Shown here piece after piece: positions 26,400 to 37,100 of a stretch of DNA of 64,000 bases. Positions within the stretch are counted from its first letter, which is position 1; each line of letters opens with the position of its first letter. Below the pieces are notes generated by a model. It did no database searches. It was not told the DNA's origin and saw only the letters and a list, made by a program, of their open reading frames with translations. Position numbers and translations under genes: made by a program. Source of the stretch: Serilophus lunatus (taxonomy: Eukaryota; Chordata; Aves; Passeriformes; Eurylaimidae). Location of the stretch: NCBI GenBank assembly GCA_013399895.1, contig VXBA01001791.1, positions 248,001 through 312,000 of the forward strand, in the 5' to 3' direction.

Positions 26400-26560
26400 A
26401 GGATCACAAAATCCCACAATGGTTTGGATTGGAAGAGACCTTAAAGCTCATCTTGTTCCACATCCCTTCCACACACCTCCCACTATCCCAGGCTGCTCCA
26501 AGCCCTGTCCAACCTGTCCCCTTGTCCTGACCCAGCCTTGTCCCCAGTGTCTGCTGTGCT
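26400..26560 (-). repeat. CR1 LINE 3' fragment, diverged
   Basis: Antisense CR1 landmarks on the plus strand: ggatcacaaaatc, ggattggaagagacctta, then ctgctccaagccctgtccaa. The distal part is degraded. Confidence 0.7.
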
Positions 26561-27014
26561 GGGGAGTTGCAAGAGAATGCAAAAATCCCCTTGTGCCTCA
26601 GTTTCCTCATCTGAGCTCTGGCTGAGCTTGGATGTGAATTGAGAAGGGTTTTTCTGTGTCGCAGGGGTTGTGCTGCAGCTGCTCAGTGGATTGAGGTGGG
26701 CAGAGCACAGGAACCAGCTCTGGCTTGTGCTGCTCCAGCATCATTTTTTATCAGCATCGGTTGCTTTTGCAAAAGTAAAAAGAACCCTCTGTTTAGATTT
26801 AGGGGATACTTTGCCCGGAGGCAAAAGCTATTGGTGAGAATATACTTTATATCCTGAACTGTGAGTGTTTATTTTCTTTGTCAAGCTTTCGTTGGAGGTT
26901 TTGGCTTTGTTTGCTATTTCCTGGCTGTTTTGGAACACAACTGTTTGCTTTGTTTGTTTGGGGGCTTTTCTGAGTGTGTTTTCCTTACATATAGACAATG
27001 TTTTCACTCTGGTG

Positions 27015-27034
27015 ATATGTATATATATATATAC
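27015..27034. repeat. (TA)n microsatellite
   Basis: About eight TA units. Confidence 0.8.
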
Positions 27035-30000
27035 AAATTCAAAACAAGCCATTCTTCATCTCTAAATCACTTCTGTTCAGTGTGGGCAAAGCAACGATTA
27101 ATGACACTGGGGCTGAGTAGCCCCAAAGGAGGGAAGGAGGTAAAACTGAATATAAAGGTTGCAGATCAAATTAGTGCTTCCTATGGCAAGTGTCAGAGCT
27201 GATGCCAATTAACTTGATTTAAAAAAAGAATCTTCAGTGTTTAATAATCCAGCATGTTACTAACACGTGGCTCCAGGATTTATTAAAGCTTTTTTATGAG
27301 ATGAGTGCCCTTTCCATACTGTCATGCTTCGACACCATTGCCCTCTGCCGGAGGACGGGGATCTCTTTCACCATTTGGCATCTGATTTTTTCCAATCCTT
27401 GCAAAACATCTTTGTTTTAGGAGTATTTTAACCCCCAAATCGCTGATGTTTAAAGCCAGTGATTTGCATCTTTATCCTGATTTTTTGAAACTAAAAAAAA
27501 AAAATAAATAAAGAAGAAAGTATACTTTCTGTAGTGGAAAATAGAGTTTGATTTTTTAAATTGATGTTTAAATTTGTTCCCCCCTCCTTCTTTTCCCTGT
27601 GGAGGAGGAGATAGCAGAAGCCTAAAATTGACAATCTGAACAAAGCAGGTTTTGTTTTGAATATTTTCAGTGAGAAAAGGAGAGTGGTGTTATGATGGGG
27701 AAGGGGTAGAGTGAATGCCTTCAAGAGGAGCATCATTTTTCCCAGACCAGTTTTTGGCTGGTGCCATGAACAGCAACAAGGTCTGGCAACAAGGGATTTT
27801 TGGGATGCAGGGCAAGCCCTGTGTCTGGGGCTATGATGCTGTGACTTTTCTCACCAGCAGTGTAAAATCACAGGCAAATATGTCCTTCCTGGCTGGTGCT
27901 GTTCACAGGAGGAAATGGATTTCACCTCTGGCAGCTTTAGCAGTGACAGGGAGGGGGGAGTGTGGCCTTTTTCCACTGAGAACTGGTGTCACCCCGTGCC
28001 AAGGCCCTCCTTGGCTTTGGTGTGTTGAGAGGGAACACGCTTGAAATACTTTGGATGGAGATTTCACGGTGCTCACAGCAGCCCCAAGGGAGCTCCTACC
28101 GTGCCCTTCAGTCGGGCTGCTCAGGGTCATCAAGAACTGCAAATCCCCCCAGGAATCAGCAGCCAGCAAATGCCTTTGCTGCAGGGCAGAGCCCGTGGTG
28201 CTCTGTGGCAGCTCAAGGATGCAGAGTGTGGGGCAGAACTGGGGGGCAGAGGATGGGCTGTGATTCCACATCCCTCCCCATCCGACCATCTCTGTCCGTT
28301 GGGATGCAAGGGGGATCCCAAAGAGGGATCCCAAAGGGTCCTGTCTCCTTGGGCACAGAGAGCAGTAAACACAGGGTACCTAAGTGACACCTGCAGCCCA
28401 CAGCTGCCCGTGGTGCAAACAGGGCTCAGGCAGCTCCGGGGGGATGTGGAAGGGACCATTCCCTGTCCCCTGGAGCTGCTGCTGCCATCCCCCAGCAGAG
28501 CTGTGGGCTGAGCTGGCCCTTGGCAGCTGGAGCTCCACAGTGACAGCTGATTGACCAGGTTGCTGCTAAATGTCCACAGCAAATTAAAAGAGATCGATGC
28601 TGGAGAGACCAATGCATAAATCGTTGGAGCCTGTTCGTTTTCCCCAGTGTTGAGGGGTTGGGAAGCAGAGGAGCACCCCAGCCCAAAGATGCCCCTTCTC
28701 CATCATCCAGGGTCAGCCTGTCCCGTGGGAGGAGGCTGAATTGAGTCTGGATAGGCAGGAAAAGGCGTCTTTAAAGTCGGGGCACTGTGTTTGGAGGAAG
28801 CTGCCCTTGACAAACAGGGCATTTGATGCATGCCAACCCACTGTGGCAGCTTGCCACATGCTGGGAATGGACTCTGAGTGGCTCTTTTTGCCTCTCAATT
28901 CCTCCCACCCCCTCTCCAGAGGCACGGTCCTTTCCTGGTGCGTTTCTAAGGATGGCACTTTCCCAGGCAAGGTGTTGAGGCTTTTCAGCTGCCCCTTACA
29001 GCTCTGCCCTACAGGGATGCCCAAGGGACATGTTCCAGCTTTATTAGAGGATTCAAAGGATGCCAACACTCCGTGTCCTCTGTTGAGGTGCCGACAGCAA
29101 CTGCAGGGACAGCAGGGATGAGGCCAGATGATTTTCCTGAGGGCACTGTGCTTTGGCAGTGTTAGGCCAGTGGGATTTCTCTGGCTCTGAGAGCTGGACA
29201 GGGATGCAGCAGAAGGCTGACATTTGCTGGAATAATTCTTACTCTTCCTCCCTGTTTTATTCTGTTTGGATGAGGCTGCTTTCACCAATTCTGAAAAAAA
29301 AAATATAAATGAGAGACCTCTGAGTGGAGAGCTGGCTGTTTCCTGGAGTTGGCTGGAAATTTTCTGATGAGTTCAGGTTTTTATGTGTGGAAGAAAAAAA
29401 AAGTGATTCACTGAATCTTCAGTTGAGGGACGTTTGGAGTTTTTTTAACCTGTATCTCCTTACCCCTTGTTTTGCCTGGTAAATTAATACCTCTGTGATT
29501 GAAGTGCTAATTTAGAAGAAGCAGGCTCTGTCCAGCAACTGGAATATCAACATTCCTTTAGAAGGACAACCTGTCAGTTCTTGGAGCCATTTCACTTCAG
29601 GTCTTCCACTGGGCTCAGTGTCAGTGCCTGACTGTACAGCCCAGCAGCCAAGGCCTGGCCAGGGGAAATTCAGATCCATCCAATTTGGGCTAATCAAGGA
29701 ATTTGGACCCAGATTTCTCCATGAACTGCCCCATGCAACCAAGAAAAAGCAAGCTCAGGGAAAACATTTGCAAAGTAGCATCATATCTAAAGCCCAGGCT
29801 CCAGGAGCTCCCTTTGATTTAAGGAGGGGATCTGATAATTTCCACGTCGCTGAAGGTGACTGACCAGGCAGTGGTTGTGCAGTGGGAGATCAGTGCTTTT
29901 CCCAGAGCCTTCTGCTCCCTGCATCCCACTGCGGTATTCCTGGGCTCTCCCTTGCCTGCACTGCAGCCCTTTTAGCAGCCAACTAATGCATTCCCCCCCT

Positions 30001-30732
30001 GGGAACAGTGCTACTAAACTGCTACCCATGTTTGCAAACTGCCCACCCTGCGTGGCCCTGCTAAGTGCTGTGCTTTGCTTGCCAAGATACTTGGATAAAA
30101 TACAGTCTGCTTAAATCTTGTATGTGCTGGTGTTGAATCAAACTAAGCCATTGTGGCACTTTAATACACTCCAGCTGCAGCACCTCTGAGATGGGAGAAA
30201 TGAACCTGAACAGGCTGTTGGAAGCCTGAGATAAAACACCAGTGGGATGGGCTGAGTGAGGGGATTAGGGGTGGGCAAAACATGGGATCACCAGCTCTGC
30301 TGGAGCTGTGGGAGCAGAGGTGCAGTCATCCCAAGTGCTCTGCCTGGCTGACAGAGAGGGTCTGGGGGGTCACAGCACTTGCTGATGTGGTTTGGTCATG
30401 ATGGTCTCTGCTCCCTCCTTGAGCTTGGGCCTGACTCGTGGTGTGTGAGGCTTGGCTGGCTTGTCATGGAGGTCCCTTTGTGCTGGGAATGGTTCAGACA
30501 CTGCAGCACTGATCAGCTTTCGCTTGGCTGAAATAAGGGCCTTGCTTGACAAGTGGATGCAGAGGAAAAGCAATGCTCTGGACACCAGGAGACACCTCCC
30601 TGGAGGAGTGGGACACGTTTCTGCTGCTCACTCCCCCAGTTCAGTTTGTTTTTCTTGAGGAGGCTTTGTGAACTCCATGGAGCAGCTCCCCAGTACCTTC
30701 CTCTGCCTACTCACCTTTGCTCTGTGTTGCAG

Positions 30733-30868
30733 GTTTCCTTCCAAATGAGCCCCTGAGGTTCCTGCTGGCAGCTCCAGCAGTGCCCTGCAGAAGTGCCCTC
30801 CTGCTCCTGGTCTCAGCAGCCGAGGCCCTTCCAAACCTGCTTCTGCAATGGGTGGGTTGTAAGCACTG
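30733..30868 (+). other. B3GAT1: Candidate B3GAT1 5' exon with two competing donors (5'UTR / long-isoform start)
   Basis: A strong acceptor (pyrimidine tract ending tgtgttgcag at 30732) opens the exon. An ATGG at 30848-30851 is followed directly by a weak donor gtgggt. Splicing there to 31007 gives exactly MGNEELWVQSVLE before MPKRRD, the arrangement of mammalian GlcAT-PL. A better donor (CTG followed by gtaaga) lies at 30869; using it closes that ATG after four codons and leaves only the 334-residue short form. A small upstream ORF (ATG AGC CCC TGA) lies at 30745-30756. The exon is inferred from splice signals and reading frame, not from transcript evidence. Confidence 0.6.
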
Positions 30869-31006
30869 GTAAGACCCACGAGTCGTGTCTCCTTCGCTGC
30901 TCTCTCCCTCTCTCGCGTTCTCTCTCTCTGTCCCTGCTCCTTCTTGCCCATTTATTTCTGTTCTCCATGTGCTCTGCTGTTCTGTCTCTGGGGTTTTCAC
31001 TGTCAG

Positions 31007-31153
31007 GTAATGAGGAGCTGTGGGTCCAGTCAGTCTTGGAGATGCCGAAGAGACGAGACATCCTGGCTATCGTGCTGATAGTTCTGCCCTGGACACTACT
31101 AATCACCGTCTGGCACCAGAGCACCATTGCTCCACTGCTTGCAGTGCACAAGG
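31007..31153 (+). CDS. B3GAT1: B3GAT1 exon: cytosolic tail and membrane anchor
   Basis: The acceptor is tgtcag and the donor is AAG-G followed by gtgaga. The exon reads (G)NEELWVQSVLE and then MPKRRD with the hydrophobic anchor. The short-form start is the ATG at 31042, which has G at -3. The first 35 bases stay open in frame as the 12 residues that follow the initiator Met of the mammalian long isoform (GlcAT-PL), so this exon serves both isoforms depending on what is spliced upstream. It ends in phase 1, giving a GAT aspartate across the junction with 33917. Confidence 0.95.
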
Positions 31154-34100
31154 GTGAGAGAAATCAAACCAGCCCATGCCAAGTCTGTGCATCCCTCCCT
31201 CGTCCTCATCTCCTCTCTCATTTCATTTCTTCATGGCAGCCATGCTCATCTCAGCTCCCAGACCATGCTCATGCAGGAGCCTCCCCACTTCTGCTGTAGG
31301 GACAGCCCAGTGCCTGTAGGGGTTCTTCAGAGACATCAAACTCCAAGCCATGGGATGTGCTTACTGCACTTGGAGAGCTCTTTGTGGCCTAAATCCGGGG
31401 TACTGCTTTGCTTTGTTCCCTGATGATCCATAAGACAGGATTCCCATCCCGCTGGCCTTCTGAGCACTCTGCTCACAAGTCACTCCAGCAGGAAAGCTGC
31501 AAAAAAAAGAGAGCAGAGGAAACAAGGCTGCTACCTGAGACGTGAGGCACAGAGCACTTTTTAAGGAAAGCAGCAAACTGGAGCTCCTGTGCTTGAAGGA
31601 GAAGGCAAGAGCCACATCTCACCTGCCTGGTGGAGTTACGATGCAATGAGTGACTGGGCTTTACACTAGCTGTCACACGCTGCAGTAATTAGAGCCCTGG
31701 CTCTAATTACAGCCCTAGCCCAGATCAGGTGACAAAAGGAAGTTCCGAGGGATCCTCTGTGGACAGAAGGGTCTTAGTTTTGATCCTGTTCTTGGCACAG
31801 CAGCAATATTTCAGGGCTGTGGGAGCTGGAAGAAGCCACGTGGCTTTGTGCCCTCTTCCTTCTTGGTTCTGCCCTTCTGCTGAGGGCAGGTGGGTCAGCT
31901 GGGGGAGCTGCTTTGTGGGGAAGAAGGCCAGCTCATTTCCAGGTCCCTTTCATCCTCTCAGGCCCCCTTCTCTGGGGAATTCTCTCCCTTTTTCTTCTTA
32001 GTGTTCATCCCTGTCCCCCACAGTTGCTTATCCCTTTGCTGAACAGTGCAACTTTTTCCTAGAATTGTAGGAAGTTCCGAGTCTGTCCTGAGCAGTTTTA
32101 CCTTTCCCCTGACAGCCAGCCATGAAGCTTTGGCCACGGAAAAATGACTGTGAGCCCCTCTGGAAGGTGGACAGTGTTTCAGAGCATGAGGGATCTACTG
32201 GGCTCTAAAACAGGATTTGAAAGAGTATTAAAAATATTCTGCCTGTCTGTGTAGCAGTTTGATTCACTGCCCTGAAAACTGGGAGCTGTTTTCTGAAGTT
32301 ACAGCAGAGACTGCTCTGACTCTGTTGAGAACTTACCAAAGACCTTGGTAAGACACTTCTCTGAGCCCCCCATGGAAAGTGAGTAGTGACATAGACCAAG
32401 CTTTTGAGAGAACTCATTTTATTCTTGTGAATAAAGACTATGTGAATAAAGACCTATGAATAATACTCTTGTTTCTGAGATCCTTTGGTAACAGTTGCTG
32501 GAAGGGAAGTGCACCTGAGATGCACAGAACAGCAGTGCTGACAAGAGCCAGGGTTTACAGCTCAGGATTTGACCTGCAGAGGTTTGCAAACAGTCTCAGG
32601 CACCCTTCTGGCTGATTACAGTTGTGTCTATGTCCAGTGCATTTATTTTTTAATTCATCCCAGTGTTCTCTGCTTTCGGAGAGCTCTGGGTGATGCTGAT
32701 GAGCTTTGTCCCACCCAGGGCATGATATCAACGTGGCCAGGCCATCTCACCCATTTCCTTCCCCCAATATCCACCCTCTCTCTGTCAATGCCATAGAGTA
32801 TGGATACTTCATTTGCTTCAGGGCTGGTATCAAAGTCTGTGCAGCTGGAAGATTAACATGGTATGAAAAAATCACAGGTAGTACCCTGCTGGGTCAGATC
32901 TAATGGCTGTCTGTTCCTGTTCTTTCTCATCTGAAGTTCCTGGTAGTAGCTGGTTTTGCAAAATCTGTGGCTAAAAGCGTTGTGTGCCCACTGGAGAGGC
33001 AGGCTTACATCCTGAATGGAGGTCCCCCTTCATCTCTGCAGACCATGGCATTCCTGCTGCTCTGCCAGTGGAAACTGTGGAAGTTGCACCTTGGAAAACC
33101 AACAGGTGCATCAGCATTGTATTTTAACCTGAGCTGTTTGTAACCAAATCTTTTTGCAGGAATTTTATATGTTTAGATCAGAATATGATTATATGCTGTT
33201 CACTGTTCACATCCTCACTGCTGAACGGGCTGTTATGTTCAGAGGTTGGTGGGATCTTTTTGAGAAGAGGTTACTCGGAGGCAGGAAAAAATCCTATTAC
33301 AGGCTTTAATTTCTCCTCTCCATTTCTGGATTCAAAGTGTGTCTTTCCCTTTTTCTCTGTGCCCCATCTGTGCCTGTCAGAGAGCACAAGAGTTCTGCAG
33401 TGTCCTACCCAGACGCTGCTGCTGGGGAATCTTCACTGACCTGGTGTTTTCCACCAGTTCCCTGCCTCCCAATCCAGGTGCTCCAGTGCTTGAATGTGGA
33501 GCCATGAGTCCTGTCTCACTGAGCAAGGTGCCCAGAGCACTGGAGCTCTTCAGGAATGATGGATAGCAATCCACGTGGCTATTTTCTTCATCTAGATCTA
33601 ATTGCTCTACAATCCCATCTCTCCTGGGTGCTCTTTGAAGTTTCTTATGGTGAGCACCCCGCAGTGTTGCCCTGCCCTCTCAAGCCTTGTTCGGTGCTGG
33701 TTTTCTAACAGCAGAATCTTCTTCTCTCACGCGTGTTTGTCCCTGATTCCTTTACTTATCTGTGTACCTATTTATTAAAGCCTCCCTCCGAGCTCGTTTC
33801 CTTTCCTCTGAACCCCGGGGTGACCTGCTGTTAGCGAGCAGCCCGCTGGCTCAGTCGGGGGGTGTCGGAGGCCTTGAGTCCATGCGGCTTTTTCTTCTCT
33901 CCATGCCCTTGCCCAGATGATGGTGGTGACTCCCAGCGTGATCTCGCTGCAGGCTTGGACTCCAAGGAATACTGCCTGTCGGACCGGGACATTGTGGAGG
34001 TGGTGAGGACAGAGTACGTTTACACGCGCCCACCCCCGTGGTCGGACACCCTCCCCACCATCCACGTCGTCACCCCCACCTACAGCCGGCCCGTGCAGAA

Positions 34101-37100
34101 GGCAGAGCTGACACGCCTGGCCAACACCCTCCTGCACGTGCCCAACCTGCACTGGATCCTGGTGGAGGATTCCCAGCGTCGAACTCCGCTCATCACCCGC
34201 CTGCTGAGGGACACGGGGCTCAACTACACCCACCTCAACGTGGAGACACCGCGCAACTACAAACTGCGGGGGGACATGAGGGACCCCCGCATCCCCCGCG
34301 GGACCATGCAGAGGAACCTCGCCCTGAGGTGGCTGAGAGAGACCTTTAACAAAAATAACAGCCAGCCTGGGATTGTTTACTTTGCTGATGATGACAACAC
34401 CTACAGCCTGGAGCTCTTTGAGGAGGTAAGACCCTGCCGGGGCCAGGTGAGTGTGAAGGGTGGGAAAAATGGGGAAGATGCTGTGCCCACCCTCTCCTGC
34501 GCTCTGAGTTAGCCTGGTCTCGGCTGTGGTCCCACTGCAGCTGTCCTCAGGTTTTCTCTGCTGTGTGTTTCCCAGAGTCAGAGGTATCCTGTGTGAAGGA
34601 GCAGAAACACCAGTTTATCTGTGGCATGTGATCAGGAGGCAGCTTTCACTGTAAAGGGAGCTAATGAGGAGCTGCCTTCCCCTGCAGGGAGCCTTGTTAG
34701 GGTTGGAAGATCCCCTGCTGTCCAACGTGCCTGTGCAGAAGAAGAAGAAACCTTGGGCATTCCCCTTCCATGCCTTATCCTGGAGCTTTCTGGCAGGCTC
34801 CTGATCTGATGTTGCCCACTTTCTTGCTCCACCATTTGGCTGTCTGGTGTTTCTCTTCACTGCTCGCTGTCTGCATTCATTTGTTCCATCCCACGGAGTC
34901 CTCTGGTTTAATTCCAGAGGTATCAGGAGCCCAGTGCCTGCTCCACACAGACCCCAGCTGAGGCAGCAGTGCCCTGTCAGAGCTACCCCTGAACGGTGTT
35001 AGAACAGTCACAGCATTGCAGGACATCCCATTCACAGATGCTCTGCGTGCTTGTCTCTGCCTTGCTGCACATGTGAGGAGCATGAGTTTGTGAAGGCCTT
35101 TGCATTCCCTCCCCAGAGCAATTCCTCTCTCGGGGCAGGGGATAGGTGGTCTCTCAGGCTGTTCTCAGTAGGCCAAGGGGCTGAGATCTCAGCCTGGAAG
35201 TGTGCAGCTCCAGGGACTGCTGTGGCAGGGCTGAATTTCAGCACGTCCTCCCAATATTGTTGGGCTTGAGCAGGGGAAGGTTTCCATGTGCTTTCCCACC
35301 TCTGCCGTTTGTTCCACTCCACGTGGGGCTCTAAGTGAACTCCTGAGCATTTCCCTGTCTGCAGGTTTGAAAGGTGTTACAGTGCTAGGTACACTGTACC
35401 TCACCTGGCTTCCAGCTTACACTTGTTCCCTTGCTCTCATGAGGCCAAACTCTTGCAGCAAGGGACAAGGAAGGAGGATTTCTCCCTTCCCCACCAGTTG
35501 CCAGTTTCCATGCCAGGGATCTCCTATTTATTTCCTCATATATGCCTCTTTCCTTTCCCTGATGGTTCTCACTTTAGCTTGGGCAGCCACAGGAATACAC
35601 ACGCTTTTAAAGCTGAAAGTGAATTCAGGCTGAATTTCTTTCTTCCCCAGTCCCCTTTGACGTTGCTCTGGCAGCATCTTGAGACAGACTCCACACATGA
35701 ATAAAGCAGAAGGGGTTCCTTCATTCACTTGTGTGCTTTGCTGGTAGAGGCTTCTCCTCTCTGATATGTCTCTGCAGTTGAGGTCACAGGGAGCCAAGGA
35801 AATGTGCTGTGAAATGCAGGAGACACACATTATTGTTCCCTGTGGACAAGGGCTGCCGTTAGCATCTGTATAATGCAGAAGGGCAAGTGCCAGAGCTCTT
35901 CTGCTCTCGTTTGCAGTAATTAGCAGTGATGAGATTAGCTCTGGGAGATCCCTGATCCGAGAGACCGAGCTGAGAGCAGAACAGGAGGCTGAGCCTGCCA
36001 GAGAGCAGGGCAGGGTGCTGGGGGTGAGTTGAGAGGGCAGACTGGCATTCAAAGCATCTGCCTTGGCAAGTGCAGGCATCTGAAATGGCCCCTGGTGGCT
36101 CTTCTCTATTTTTGGTGACTCTACAGGGAGCAGAGGCATCCAGAGTTGTTCTGATGGGTAGGAGCAGCTAGAAAGCACCACCCTGCGTGCTGGGAATGTC
36201 TGGAGAGGCTGTGCTTCCCAGCTGTCCCCGAGGTTGTGGCTTGCAGTGCCTCACTCCAGTGGTGTCTTCAGCCTTGCCATGGCCCATAGGCTGAGATTGC
36301 AGCTTAAATACCTCAGTAGAGATCACCTTTTTCCCTAGACACACCATTCCTGCATTCCCAGGTTTCCTTAAATGAGGTGCTTCCCTCCCATGTCTGAAAT
36401 TCCCCGGCACTCCACATGGAGCCGCGCAGCTCTAAAGACATTTGGACTTAAAAAAAACCCCCCACTCATCAATCTCAGAGACGTTTATAACTGGCAGCTT
36501 TGTTTTCAGTGCTGAGCTCAGTTCCGTGGCCATCCATTACCGGTGCTGCTTTCAGCTCCCACTTCCCCAAAGCACTTTGCTTCTCCAGCTCGGGGGCGTG
36601 CAGCCTTTTACAGGTGAGTGATGAAGAAGCCACGGGGGACATCACCTGGGCTCAAGGGTGTTGGTTTCCAGGTGAGGTGGTTCTTTTGGGCTGTTGGAGG
36701 GTGCACACAGCCCCCTCCTTCCGTGTGCACCCACCGTGCCCCCCTCTGTCCTCGCCCCCAGATGCGCAGCACCAGGAAGGTGTCCGTGTGGCCAGTGGCC
36801 TTCGTCGGGGGCCTGCGCTACGAGTCGCCCAAGGTGAACTCAGCGGGGAAGGTGTACGGCTGGAAAACTGTGTTTGACCCCCACCGCCCCTTCGCCATAG
36901 ACATGGCAGGGTTTGCTGTGAACCTCAGGCTGATCCTGCAGCGATCTCAGGCGTACTTCAAACTGCGGGGAGTGAAGGGAGGCTACCAGGAGAGCAGCCT
37001 GCTCCGGGAGCTGGTGACCCTGAACGACCTCGAGCCGAAAGCTGCCAATTGCACTAAGGTAGGGCCGTGTCCTTGTGCGTGGGATGAGGGTGCATGGCCC

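Larger units (their letters stand above)
12561..30732. other. Probable long 5' intron or intergenic DNA of B3GAT1
   Basis: No coding sequence that I can support; all open frames here are short and lack recognisable protein features. It contains two TA microsatellites, one CR1 fragment and small tandem repeats. It is an intron only if the exon at 11961-12022 is real. Confidence 0.55.
31154..33916 (+). other. B3GAT1 intron after membrane-anchor exon
   Basis: GT-AG intron of 2763 bp. Contains the 26-bp palindrome at 31685, the duplicated AATAAA motif at 32426 and a possible old repeat at 32876. No coding sequence seen. Confidence 0.9.

Noticed and set aside
28713..29288. 191-codon minus-strand open frame
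   Set aside because: No recognisable domain or splice context; expected by chance at this GC content.
30793..31299. 168-codon frame running into the B3GAT1 anchor exon
   Set aside because: It reads through the intron between 30852 and 31006 and past the donor at 31154. Its upstream part is low-complexity (Ser/Leu/Arg repeats from a CT tract), so it is a retained-intron frame, not a real N-terminus.
35528..36181. 217-codon minus-strand open frame
   Set aside because: It lies inside a B3GAT1 intron, has no motif I recognise and no signs of a gene around it.
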